Of a DNA stretch of 10,014 bases, positions 1-8,454 are shown one piece after another. Positions within the stretch are counted from its first letter, which is position 1, and each line of letters opens with the position of its first letter. The position numbers were made by a program, and so were the translations under genes. The stretch is taken from assembly GCA_023853785.1 (NCBI GenBank), contig JAJIRX010000433.1, positions 1 through 10,014 on the forward strand, written 5' to 3'. Origin of the DNA: Psilocybe azurescens (Eukaryota > Basidiomycota > Agaricomycetes > Agaricales > Agrocybaceae). The notes beneath the pieces are model-generated. The model was not told the DNA's origin and made no database searches. It saw nothing but the letters and a program-made list of their open reading frames with translations.

Positions 1-435
1 CCGGGTTCCGACCATTGCATCCCGGCAGCTGATACGGAGGCCGGTACTGTTCAGGAACTGCTTGCACTGCAGCCATCGCGATCACGCCATATTCTTATTC
101 CGCCCCAGCAAGCGATAAAGCTCTTGCCGTGTACCTGGAAGTTGCTCCATACAAATTATGTGGCGCTACAAGTTGAGCCTGCCACCGATACAGAAATTGC
201 CACTGTGTTGCCATCCAGTGTAGGAACAAGTGAAGGTGTGGGTACCCTCTCCAGGACACACATGTCTTCGGCCGCTATGGAATTGCCAACTATTGTTGGT
301 CTCAAGTGCACACCTCTCCTTCAGAATCCACCCTGGACACCGAAAATTTGCAACCTCACGTTAGTGATGAAAGCCCTTACAGTGTGATTGCTACGGATGC
401 AGCCACGGCCGACTCTCAGCAATCTGATTCTGTTA
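1..435 (+). pseudogene. Unrecognised coding-like frames at the left edge
   Basis: I do not recognise this. Frame 1 is open from the first base to a TGA ending at 387, so it may continue to the left of the window. From about 306 a second frame becomes more protein-like: a Ser/Asp/Gln-rich stretch containing TLDTENLQPHVSDESPYS and then ATADSQQSDSVTLG. The switch of frame without a clear splice site suggests a frameshift in a decayed gene. After about 435 that frame loses its protein-like character. A possible intron follows, with a CTAAC branch-like motif near 471-475, a pyrimidine tract and an AG at 500-501, but no convincing donor. It could also be non-coding sequence with chance open frames. 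Confidence 0.3.
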
Positions 436-495
436 CATTGGGTGCGGCCTCCATGAAGTCACCGGCGGGCCTAACGCTGCGGCGGTTCCTTCTTT

Positions 496-891
496 GTGCA
501 GGAGTCTTCACTTCCAGATCTTGCTCCAATTGCCAACAACGTGCCATCGGAAAAAAGACCGGTGGTCAACATCCAAGCAGAACAGGATCGTTGGGATTAT
601 GCAAGAGCTTATTATGACAAAGTATATAAGCCCAATCATGTTTTTCCTCCCGGTCGACCTGAAAGCGGCTGCCAAGGAAGGATATGTCGCTCCCCTCAGT
701 CCCCTACCGTAATCCTCCATCCATGGAAATATGCGGTGGATCTCCGTGTCGAGGCCTTCTTGGAATACAAGAAAGCTCGGGAAAGGGCTCTTGAAACCGA
801 AGTTCGACGGACGCCGGAGAATTCTAAACCTTCAGCTGCGGCGACAAGAATTAAGAAGTCAGATAGGGTCAAAGATAAAAGAAATTTCTAA
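496..891 (+). pseudogene. Unrecognised degenerate exon, basic and helical
   Basis: An open frame of about 130 codons that ends at a TAA at 889-891. The first part contains NIQAEQDRWDYARAYYDKVY and the last part is a charged, helix-prone stretch (VEAFLEYKKARERALETEV) followed by a Lys/Arg-rich end. The middle section around 645-715 looks poor in this frame and better in the +2 frame (VDLKAAAKEGYVAPLSPLP), which points to paired frameshifts. An AG preceded by a pyrimidine tract at 500-501 could be the acceptor of an upstream intron. No domain family is recognised. The block probably belongs with the frames on either side, as one decayed gene. Confidence 0.3.
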
Positions 892-895
892 TTGA

Positions 896-1515
896 ACCGG
901 AGTCCGACGAGGAGTTGTCGGACACCCACCGCCAAACCCTAATGGTTTTACAAATCTATTCAAATACGAAGACATATTCGATGAGGCAACTATGAAAATG
1001 GCCATCGAGGAGAAGTACAGAGACAAGATTGTAAACGATGAAAGTGAAGAGTACATCAGCGACTTGACTCCCCGGCGTCCATAGTGGATTCCGATTACTT
1101 CATCAGAAACTCGAAAAGAAAACCAAAAGCGGACCTCTGCATTAACAATAATATGCCTCGGCGCCCGGCTCCATTTCCCGATATCTGGGGCCCCGGCCCC
1201 GATTTACACTTTTTACATCTTCACAAACATCGCAAGTACAAGATAATTATGAAAGTAACGTTGAAAGTGCCCTCGACTCCCACAAGGCTATCAAGCCCCT
1301 TCCGAGAGGCCAGCCCTCTTCCTAGTTCTTCAATCCCCAGTTCACCATATGCATCCTCTTCAATGTCGATGGAACCAGGCCCTTCGTCGATTCATCGATT
1401 CCCCACTTCTTCGAATGATAGAAACGCTCTTAACGAAGTTAACAATCGTCTTAGCAGCAAACTCCTCGATCTTTTGAAACCTGTACCAGGTAGACACCCC
1501 TGGGATTTTAGTTAG
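896..1515 (+). pseudogene. Unrecognised degenerate exon with Ser/Pro-rich C-terminal half
   Basis: The frame 896-1084 encodes an acidic stretch (YEDIFDEATMKMAIEEKYRD, then NDESEEYISDLTP) and stops at a TAG at 1082-1084. The protein-like signal continues without a gap in the next frame (VDSDYFIRNSKRKPKADLC), so a single-base shift lies near 1078-1084. The second part, 1084-1515, is Ser/Pro-rich and probably disordered, then ends with a helical NNRLSSKLLDLLKPVPG. No known domain is visible. The 1516-1637 interval has no coding signal and ends in TTTACAG, a plausible splice acceptor. I could not find a donor in the right phase, so a link to the next block is unproven. Confidence 0.3.
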
Positions 1516-1637
1516 TGTAAACCTTGTAAAGTAACTAGAGACATTTTGACCGTCAATGATGAATTAGTATTTCTGTGCTGTTTTCAAGTGACTGCTTGTT
1601 ATTAAAGATTCAAAATGCGTTATTGATGTGTTTACAG

Positions 1638-2515
1638 GGTACACAAAGAGAAGGTGCAACTGGCCCCCGCATTATATTCCAAACTAACTTTGAATTGCTA
1701 TGAGTTGAGACAGTTGAATGATAGAAAGCAGCGGCGACAGTGCCGTGCGTTGTTATGCGCTCCACTTTATTTGGGAATAATTTTGGAACTATTTCATATT
1801 GAGATTCACCCATGTATACTAAAATATGAGCAACAGACGCGGGCAGACATAGTAGACAATGACAATGACGGCTCCCGACATATTCCCGAACTGGATGGCG
1901 TCTACGTTTCCGAAAGTTACGGCAGCCTATGGTGTAATCTAAATTTCTGTAGCAACCGCTTTCTGTTCCATCCCAATTCCCAGATTCTGGATTTCACCTG
2001 CAGCACTGGTGGCAAATAATTGAAAACCCTACGGAGCCCGCCACACAAATTTCTGGGTCATCCATCACCATACCCGCACCGGCTGCCGATATTCAATTTA
2101 TGAAAGTCTTCCGGCATCCGCTGAACATAAAACCGGTTGCTGATTCACAGTTCCAGTGGCGGCGACTAATGATCAATTCAAGCAGCTCCCCGGTTGCCAA
2201 TCTTAATTTTGGAGACCAGAACGGCTCCATTATATATATACAGGTTATGGAGCCGCTTAGGGCGAGGCAGTAAATAGAAGGCGGGACGGCAGCTGCTCAA
2301 TATTTACATACCGCGGCACCCGTGGTGCTTCAGATGAAGCCCGGCGAGCAAGTCAATGCGGCCCGATTCCATCCAATCTCATTCAAATTTCAATTGATTT
2401 GCCAAGTGAGCTGCATAACAAATATGTATTGGATATGTAGAGCATTTTAAGATATGCGGAAGCCGTACTGCACTTCAACACCCTCGTGGCAGAGGCCGTA
2501 CTAGAAACTGCATAA
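1638..2515 (+). pseudogene. Unrecognised intron-containing gene relic
   Basis: This is the best-preserved part of the left-hand relic. The first frame starts after a TTTACAG acceptor and runs VHKEKVQLAPALYSKLTLN to about 1899. A candidate phase-0 intron of 47-53 nt follows (GT at 1900 or 1906, CTAAA-like branch, TGTAG acceptor at 1948-1952). The next frame is open from 1953 to about 2450 with one TAA (2271-2273). It includes FMKVFRHPLNIKPVADSQFQ and MKPGEQVNAARFHPISFKF. A frameshift near 2396 leads to LPSELHNKYVLDM, a TAG at 2438-2440, then SILRYAEAVLHFNTLVAEAV and a final TAA at 2513-2515. Both internal stops could come from CAA or CAG by C-to-T. I know no family with this sequence. No credible ATG start is visible. 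Confidence 0.4.
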
Positions 2516-3003
2516 ATTGAGGAACCATTTTACCATCTGTTTTACTGCAATCTCTCAAACGAGCATTCATGCTAGACAAATGACGAGTACAAATTCTGTT
2601 TTATATTTTATTTACCTCAATCGGACCTCCGCCCCTTCCCCCTGCCAATTCTCCCCACAATTCATCCTAAATTGGTATACCAGGGATGGTAAAAAGTGTC
2701 CAGAATGGGATGAAAGTACCCAACAGAAAGTGCATTAGAATGACGGGAGCCGACGCCAGATTTGCTGAAAACCGGCTGCCGAAATCAAAATCGCCCCGCG
2801 AGGGGCGTAGGTGTGCTAGGGTGCAGTGTACCAGGTGGTGTCCACTTGACACCGTACCTCACACAACATTGTTGGGCCCTCGCTTGACACCGTGACGAGC
2901 ACTACATAATTGCCTTTTCGCCGAAGTCTCTTTCGGGGCCGTGTGACACATCACATCATAATTAATTCAAATTCCGTATGGTACGTAATTAGATCACTGT
3001 CCC
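2516..3003. other. Non-coding spacer with short internal repeats
   Basis: No supportable gene lies here. Open frames on both strands are short and compositionally random. Small structures are present. A CAGGGATGG sequence at about 2681 leads into a 55-bp run with three AAAGT motifs (2691-2745). The 11-mer CTTGACACCGT occurs twice, near 2845 and 2883. A small inverted repeat lies at about 2928-2945 (CCGAA and TTTCGG arms). The abrupt start of integrase-like coding at about 3004 marks the breakpoint of the truncated retroelement. Confidence 0.5.
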
Positions 3004-3402
3004 ATGTGCCATTTGAAGATGAAACCGAAACGAGAAGGCCCATTCATGATCACAGAAGTTTTGGGACCTTTCACATACAGACTCAAAATACCCAAAATAC
3101 GGAAGATCCATGACATTTTCCATGCCACTCTACTCATGCCATACAAAGAGACAGAAATATATGGACCAAACTTCCCAAGACCACCACCTGAGATCAAAAA
3201 TCAGGGAAGAACACTGGGAAGTCAAAACTATTTTGAACCACAGAAAGACGGGACAAAAACCCAAGAAAGGGAAGCAAAAATATCAATACCTTGTCAAATG
3301 GATGGGATTCCCTATCTCCGAAGCAACGTGGGGAAAAAAGACAATGTGTTTGATGATGACAGCGAGACTCTTCAAGAATACCACCAATTACACAAACTCT
3401 GA
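3004..3402 (+). pseudogene. Ty3/Gypsy integrase C-terminus with chromodomain, truncated and frameshifted
   Basis: This is the extreme C-terminal part of a chromovirus-type Pol polyprotein. The first segment shows the GPF/Y module of integrase: KREGPFMITEVLGPFTYRL, then IHDIFHATLLMPYKETEIYG. A frameshift at about 3190-3205 moves the reading frame to HWEVKTILNHRK and KYQYLVKWMGFPISEATWG, which has the typical chromodomain order of strand, aromatic/VKW and helix. A second shift in the GGGGAAAAAAG run near 3330-3341 restores the first frame to a TGA at 3400-3402. Chromodomains of this type are thought to direct insertion to heterochromatin. Protease, reverse transcriptase, RNase H and the integrase catalytic core are absent from the window; homology stops abruptly at about 3004. 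The family assignment is secure, the exact lineage is not. Confidence 0.88.
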
Positions 3403-3573
3403 TCATCACCACCATCCTGATGCCTCATCTTCTCCGATGCATCGCCTCTTCCTTCACTCGAAACTCTGAAACGAACTGACTTGAAATTCCCATCTTTAAT
3501 ACCCCTTTGACTGATCAAACTGTAGAAGAGCTTGAGACACTCGCGAAGAGAAACTCTCATCGAATACAACAAA

Positions 3574-4667
3574 ATGATCAATCAGAAGGAGACGGCAAAA
3601 CAGAACTACCGCCCGGCTGCTGCTAAACTTGCGCACCACCAAGCCAGATCTCAACGCCTCAAACTAAATCAGGTCGAATGGGAGCTCTATTGACGCCTTC
3701 CACTAATTGCCAAAGTAGTTAAAAGGCCAAGTCGTTCTATCTCTAAACCATACCCCCAACTATCAAAACAATGCAACATGTCTTTCATAGATACTCCTGC
3801 CGCTTCTTCCTCTTCTACCCCTGCCAACTCACGTCTACAAGGCAAATGACCTGCCGTGCCTTGTTATGCTCAAGCACTGTCAACCTTCAAAGCCCTAGAC
3901 CTCTTCACCGATGACGAGATGGCTCAGAAAATCTGCTTGTACTTTGAAGACCCTGACACTATTCTTGCCATTGACGAACTGGCGAAGGTCTCCAGAGCCC
4001 ATCAGCAAGAAGAGTGAGAAATCCATCTTGCCAGGCTCTGGTCTCGTGCTCGACAAACTATGGCCACGGTTTTGCTGGATCAACTTCAATCGTGGGGATT
4101 AGAAAGAGAAATCCATGACGTATTAAGAAAACATTGTCACGAATCATCCACAGTGCGAAAACCGTCTGTATTTCCTCTCACTAGTACCTCTCTTCAGAAT
4201 GCCATTCCTTCCCAACCCCTTCCCGCTTCGCCCTCCTGCTTATCGTTGAGCGTACGATTTTTGCCAGTCATTGACGATTCACCGCAGATTTCGCCTCCTG
4301 CCTCCACTCCTCAAGATCTCCCATCCCTATGTCTCTACCTCAACGATCTCCAAAGACAACAACTTCGTCAACAAAGCTCATCCAACACTTAGTCAACTAC
4401 GACAAATCACTTGATGAGCGCAATGTCGGTCACCTGCTACCAATGCGGAGAACCTGGACATATTCACCTGAAATGCCCTGAGTTCAAGTGCATTTACTGC
4501 TACCGATACACACCGGACATTCCTTCTGAGACTGCAGCTATAACCCTGAGAACGAGCAACATATTGACCCCTATTATGGAGGAGTTGACAAGGATCTTCT
4601 CGACGATGCTGGAATCGCCAAACATCACAGGCAAACCATATGGAAACTAATAAACTCGAAGAAATAA
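3574..4667 (+). pseudogene. 3' ORF of the retroelement: gag/nucleocapsid-like protein with CCHC zinc knuckle
   Basis: One reading frame runs from an ATG at 3574 to about 4535, about 170 bp after the Pol stop. It is interrupted by only four stops: TGA 3691, TGA 3847, TGA 4015 and TAG 4390. The order is a basic N-terminus (RPAAAKLAHHQARSQRLKL), a Ser/Pro linker, a helical block (LDLFTDDEMAQKICLYFEDP, then LARLWSRARQTMATVLLDQL), a Ser/Pro-rich disordered stretch, and a CX2CX4HX4C zinc knuckle (CYQCGEPGHIHLKC, 4435-4476) followed by a CIYC pair. A frameshift near 4535 restores an acidic tail (NPENEQHIDPYYGGVDKDLL) to a TAA at 4665-4667. Zinc knuckles of this type bind nucleic acid in retroelement Gag. 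Its position after integrase rather than before protease is notable. It could instead be the gag of a second, nested element. Confidence 0.65.
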
Positions 4668-4694
4668 TGGACTTCACTCCTTCTGAGGCATAAG

Positions 4695-4713
4695 GAGTGT
4701 AGTACAGGGGTAA
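4695..4713 (+). promoter_or_regulatory. Candidate polypurine tract before the 3' LTR
   Basis: A purine-leaning stretch (GGAGTG, then ACAGGGG, then TAA) lies directly before TGTTACG. This is the usual place for the plus-strand primer of a Ty3/Gypsy element, immediately 5' of the LTR. The tract is short and interrupted by pyrimidines. The call rests mainly on its position between the 3' ORF and the candidate LTR. Confidence 0.4.
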
Positions 4714-4725
4714 TGTTACGACAAG

Positions 4726-4775
4726 TCTTTTTCTTTTCCTTTTCTCTTTTCTTTTCTTTTCTTTTCCTTTTCTTT
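4726..4775. repeat. (TTTTC)n pyrimidine tract
   Basis: About 50 bp made almost only of T and C, with TTTTC/CTTTT as the repeating unit on the plus strand. It starts just inside the candidate LTR. It may be a microsatellite expansion or a promoter-type CT tract of the LTR. Confidence 0.85.
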
Positions 4776-4800
4776 GTCATCCTTCACATCCTTGATACAT

Positions 4801-4887
4801 CATCATATGCTCTGATGGACTTTGCCTTCTATCATTCTATGAAACCCCATCATATCTCTGATGGACTTTCACTTCTATCTTTTATGA
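4801..4887. repeat. Imperfect two-copy tandem repeat, 47-bp period
   Basis: Copy 1 is at 4801-4842 and copy 2 at 4848-4887. Both begin CATCATAT, share CTCTGATGGACTTT, and end in a TTCTATC...TATGA block. They differ by a few substitutions and a 2-base gap. The repeat lies inside the candidate LTR. Confidence 0.8.
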
Positions 4888-5052
4888 TACATCTTTCGAT
4901 GAATGCTTGATCTGTTTCCTCTATTCTTATACAGGCATCCACCATCATGTGATACACCAAAAAGTCAAATTCATTTAATAAAAAACTGCACGTAGTAGTA
5001 CCTAAAAAACAACAAGAAATATAGAGAAATGTCCAAAGTACATAACAGAGCT

Positions 5053-5058
5053 TTTATT
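5053..5058 (-). promoter_or_regulatory. Possible polyadenylation signal (AATAAA) of the minus-strand transposase
   Basis: AATAAA on the minus strand lies about 120 nt beyond the inferred transposase stop at 5180, a normal 3'-UTR distance. The same site sits close to the proposed LTR end. If it truly belongs to the transposon, either the LTR ends earlier or the two elements abut here. Confidence 0.35.
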
Positions 5059-5179
5059 TACAAAAAAAAGAGGAAGCGATGGTGAGGATATACACAAAAT
5101 ACGAGAGAGGTACAAAATGAGCCACACTATTGAGTGTGACACGCAACGGAGGCCTGGCCCGGATGGCTCCGAAAATTGT

Positions 5180-7658
5180 TTAATCTTCATCCTCATTGTC
5201 TTCGTCGTCCTCGCTGCCCTCGCTGCCACCCTCCACAGCCTCAAAAACCTCCTATTGTCTTCATCATCACCAGGAGCACCTGCCTGCAAAAATTGTCTGC
5301 AAAATCCTTTAATTTCGGCCTCGGAATCGCTTTTGGGATGGGGATGGGGGTAGGTTTGTCAGAATTCTTCAACTTTGTTCCCTTCTTTGTTGCAGCTGCC
5401 TTCTTCTTGTTAAAATCTTCGGTGGCCTTCTTGTTCTTCACCCTAGCCTCTGCAGCCTCCCCTTCCTTCGCTCATCTGCAACCTTCCACAGTGCAAGGGC
5501 CTCTCTGTACCTTTCTTTGGCCCCTCTCCTGTCCTCCCTCAGCCTTTCCTCATTGCAAATCTCCCTCTCCTTCCTCTTTGCAAGCTCATAGAACTGGTCA
5601 CCTGTAAGGAGGCGAGGGAGGCCATCCCCTACCAGCTTCCCAGCCTTCTTCTTCGACTTTTTCTCCTCTTTTGCTGCCAGTTGTTGCTTAAGTCGTTGAG
5701 CATAGGCCTCATTCAGAATGTGGGATGCCTGGAGCTCAAAAGCATGATTCTCCATCCTATTGACATGGGCTTCAGATTCACGAAGGGCAGAGAGGAGAAG
5801 AAGCTCATTGGGAGTGCAGGGCTGTATCTCAAGGGCAGCAATACAATTGTTGACAGGTCCAGACAGACTCTCCTTTGTGCAAGTGGTGTGGGAAGGCATA
5901 GGATCAGAAGAGACAGCAGGGGTGTGGGAAACGAGATGGCCAAGGTTTGTCTGCTTCAAAGAGTTGACAGTATTTGCAAGCACCTGAAGAGTAGAGTCCG
6001 GGGATGGAGATGGAGTGGGGGAGGTTGTTGCAGGTGTTGAATTTCTCGTTGACTGATTCAACACTCGGTTAGATGGGCATGTGATCTGGACTTCCCGCGG
6101 TCTGGCTCCATCAGCCATTTCCATGCTCCTTATCTCTGCAGCTGATGTCATTCCGGTATCAACTGAGCTGCTGGAATCCACAAGTTGTAAATCACGGAGT
6201 GCCTTGGCAAGGGCTTGGACAGGTTCTGAGGCCTGTTTCATGGGTACTGGGAGGTGAACCTCATAGGATGTGTCTTTGCTTGGAGCAAGCATGCTTTCTG
6301 TAATGACAGATGGGTCATATGGATGGATTCCAGTCTTTTTAAAAGCCATTTTGATATTTTCGGGTGTCAGAGCAGCGACATAGGCCTTTGAAAAATCTGC
6401 AAAAAATTGTTTTTGTCCATAAGTTGACCAGTGCTTGGAACCAGTTATCTCGTTCCTGGGAAAGATATGTTTTCAAAGGTGAGAAAATCACAACATCAAG
6501 ACCTTGATAAATGTGTGTTCCATGTGCAGGATAGCATATGACAACAATCTGGTTCTTGCGGGCATATTGAAGGAAGGGAACAGTGTAGTGGGAATTATGG
6601 CCATCCACAATCAGTAACCGGTGCTCGTTTTGGCCTTTGTCTGTGTCAATTGATCAAATTGCTTGATCCACTCAATTCCAATCTCGCCATTGGTCCAGCC
6701 CTTCTTCTGATATCCTAATCTAAAAGTGGAAATTTTGAATAATTAGTATTTCTTGATCAAAAAGCGAAATTCATACAAAGCATTGAGAGGATTATTATCT
6801 CCCATCTGACATTGTATGCATTGCCCTTGAATATCATAGAGGGGGGAATAGTTGTTCCATCTGCACAGATAGTTACAATACCAGTGATATTCTCCTGTGT
6901 TTCTGCACGCTGCTGGTATGGGTCTCCTTTGGTATGAGGGCCAAAAACAAACTCCTGCTCTCCTTGACCTTGTCCCTGAAATCCAATCTCATCAGATGCA
7001 TACATATTGATAGGCTTGATTGAATATTTTGTGATTGTGCCCAGAAGAATGGTCTCGAACCAAAGAGTGTTGTTGGCAGGGTTGGCTGCACGACCTCTTT
7101 TATCTTCCAAAGGCCATGATCAGGACATCTTGATATCATCACCATTCCTGACCTTGAATCAGTAGGTCCAGTTAATACCAACACCTGTTACAGGAAACGC
7201 ATCTCCTAGTCGGGCACTGGCAATTTGGTCCACTAGTCCCTTAGTGCGCCTATGATCATATGGGAATCCACAGCTTGCAACCTCATTAAGAAACTCCACA
7301 ACAATCTTCTCCTCTCCTGGTGTAAGCCAAGCATGGTCTGTATTAGCCTGTTCACAAGTCTTTCCACCTTCTGCCAAACATTTCAGTGTCATATGGTTGA
7401 GTTTAATCTGCTCGCCATTGGTTCCTTGAATATGCAAGCCTTCAAAAAGCATGCAGGTTTTGCACAGCCCCATCCATGCTTTCTTCAGCTTCTTCTGCTC
7501 AGCTTGATATGCTTTGACAGCTTGAGCCATTAGCTGATCATGTTTTTGCTTATATTTTCTGGATTTTTCAAGTAGTGATTTTGCTCAGCCAGCCATCAAA
7601 TTGAGTAGAGAGTGAGAGTATGAGGTGGAGGTGTGATTTGAAGAGCACCAGATGCCAT
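5180..7658 (-). pseudogene. pogo-type DDE_1 transposase pseudogene with CENP-B/Tc5-like HTH
   Basis: In life this protein would cut and rejoin DNA in the nucleus. The reading frame appears to begin at the ATG at 7658 or shortly inside it. The N-terminal HTH region includes NHMTLKCLAEGGK and WLTPGEEKIVVEFLNEVASC (W at about 7329). The catalytic domain shows three acidic positions: D in NMYASDEIGF (about 6993), D in VDGHNSHY (about 6605) and D in THIYQGLDVVIF (about 6497). The last two are 35 residues apart, a DD35D spacing typical of pogo. KKTGIHPYDPSVITESMLAP follows, then a Lys-rich coiled region and an acidic tail ending in EDDEDNEDED and a TAA at 5182-5180. Lesions are TGA stops at 7161-7159 (R in the family) and 7122-7120 (W expected), and frameshifts near 7580, 6801, 6650, 6441, 5457 and 5240. 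An intron lies at 6776-6720. I found no clear terminal inverted repeats. Confidence 0.9.
6720..6776 (-). other. 57-nt intron in the transposase pseudogene
   Basis: The minus strand reads GTATGA at 6776 and CTTTTAG ending at 6720. Removing this segment joins NPLNAL to LGYQKKGWTNGEIGIEW, which matches the expected order of this transposase family without a gap. The unspliced sequence contains stops. Length and signals fit fungal introns. Confidence 0.75.
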
Positions 7659-8050
7659 TCTGTCAACACAAAATGTGCCTCAAGGCAACCTTGCGGCAGC
7701 CTCTATTTTGAAATTCTCACAATTTTTAAAGACCTGCACTGATGCTTGTGCACATGCTATGGCCCTCAAATTGCTACAGGATGTTGATATGCATGTTAGG
7801 TATATTACTAAACCACAATTTTACATCTACATGGAGCCTAAATTGTAGGAGATCTCAAATAAATTTCAACTTACTATAATTTAACATGTTACACTGCTGT
7901 TTCAATCAAAATACACCTGTATCCAGCGCAAAATAAAATAAAATTTTACTACATATTTATAGACCTGAATAGTAGCTACAATGTACAAAAGAATTCGTGT
8001 TAATAGGTGCAAAAATCAATGTGAAAATGAGAATTACCATTGAAGTGTAA

Positions 8051-8080
8051 CACCGGCTAGTTGTGTCACAGTAGCCGGTG
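8051..8080. repeat. 30-bp palindrome (perfect 9-bp arms)
   Basis: Outer arms CACCGGCTA and TAGCCGGTG are perfect inverted copies. The 12-nt centre (GTTGTGTCACAG) contains a further TGTG/CACA pair, so nearly the whole 30 bp can fold with a single offset. It is more GC-rich than its surroundings. It may be a transposon end, a binding site or a hairpin remnant. Confidence 0.8.
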
Positions 8081-8250
8081 GATGTCTGTATACATCTGCT
8101 GATGAACATTCAAACTCGTTTCAACTTGCTGTACAGTTCATAGTATTTATACCAGGAAGGATCCACTGTATTCTTTAGCTAGTTCTTGAGAATCCAACCT
8201 GCTTAACCTGCCCAACTTGAACTTGAACTTGTTCTTGTAAACGATTGGCA

Positions 8251-8280
8251 GTTAGATTACGCACACTGCGTGATTCTAAC
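8251..8280. repeat. 30-bp imperfect palindrome
   Basis: Left arm GTTAGATTACGCA pairs with right arm TGCGTGATTCTAAC, with one extra base and one mismatch, around a CAC centre. It lies exactly 200 bp after the previous palindrome and has the same total length, but the sequences are unrelated. Confidence 0.7.
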
Positions 8281-8454
8281 TTGAAATTGTAACAATTGTG
8301 CCATATACTGTATGTTCAGAGGTAGTAGTACCAACAAGTTTGTGGTTTGAGGTCTGTATTCATTAAACCAGTTTGGCAAACTTTGCTTGCAGTGGATGAT
8401 GCCCTCAGAAATCTATTGCTTTTGTAAAATTGGCTTCTCCCAAGTTATTTTTAC

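Larger units (their letters stand above)
4714..5046 (+). repeat. Candidate solo-side 3' LTR of the Ty3/Gypsy relic
   Basis: It starts with TGTTACG and could end at CATAACA, giving near-perfect 7-bp terminal inverted repeats (TGTTACG against TGTTATG) and the canonical TG...CA limits. A length of 333 bp is reasonable for a fungal LTR. There is no 5' LTR in the window to compare with, so the right boundary is a guess. Another possible end is the GATACA at 4951-4956. Internally it carries a pyrimidine tract and a tandem repeat. Confidence 0.42.

Noticed and set aside
508..720. Minus-strand open frame opposite the 496-891 block
   Set aside because: It is antisense to a more protein-like plus-strand frame, has odd composition and shows no motif.
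2667..2895. Overlapping plus and minus open frames of 60-70 codons
   Set aside because: Neither has recognisable protein features. The Arg/Pro-rich composition follows local base content.
4393..4677. Minus-strand open frame with several Cys and His residues
   Set aside because: It lies opposite the CCHC zinc-knuckle frame. The residues do not form a metal-binding pattern, and the sense strand explains the region.
5176..5607. Plus-strand open frame of about 140 codons rich in Leu, Phe, Ser and Pro
   Set aside because: It is the antisense of the Lys/Glu-rich C-terminal part of the transposase, which explains its composition.
7642..7848. Plus-strand open frame of 68 codons
   Set aside because: There is no start, no motif and no partner exon. 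A frame of this length is plausible by chance in a 10-kb window read in six frames.
8051..8080. Helitron 3' hairpin
   Set aside because: The hairpin is not followed by CTRRT within the usual distance, and no matching 5' TC end was found.
4992..8332. GTAGTAGTACC present at 4992-5002 and 8322-8332 as a possible target duplication around the pogo-type element
   Set aside because: Pogo elements duplicate TA, the adjoining sequences are not inverted repeats, and several shared 11-mers are expected by chance in 10 kb.
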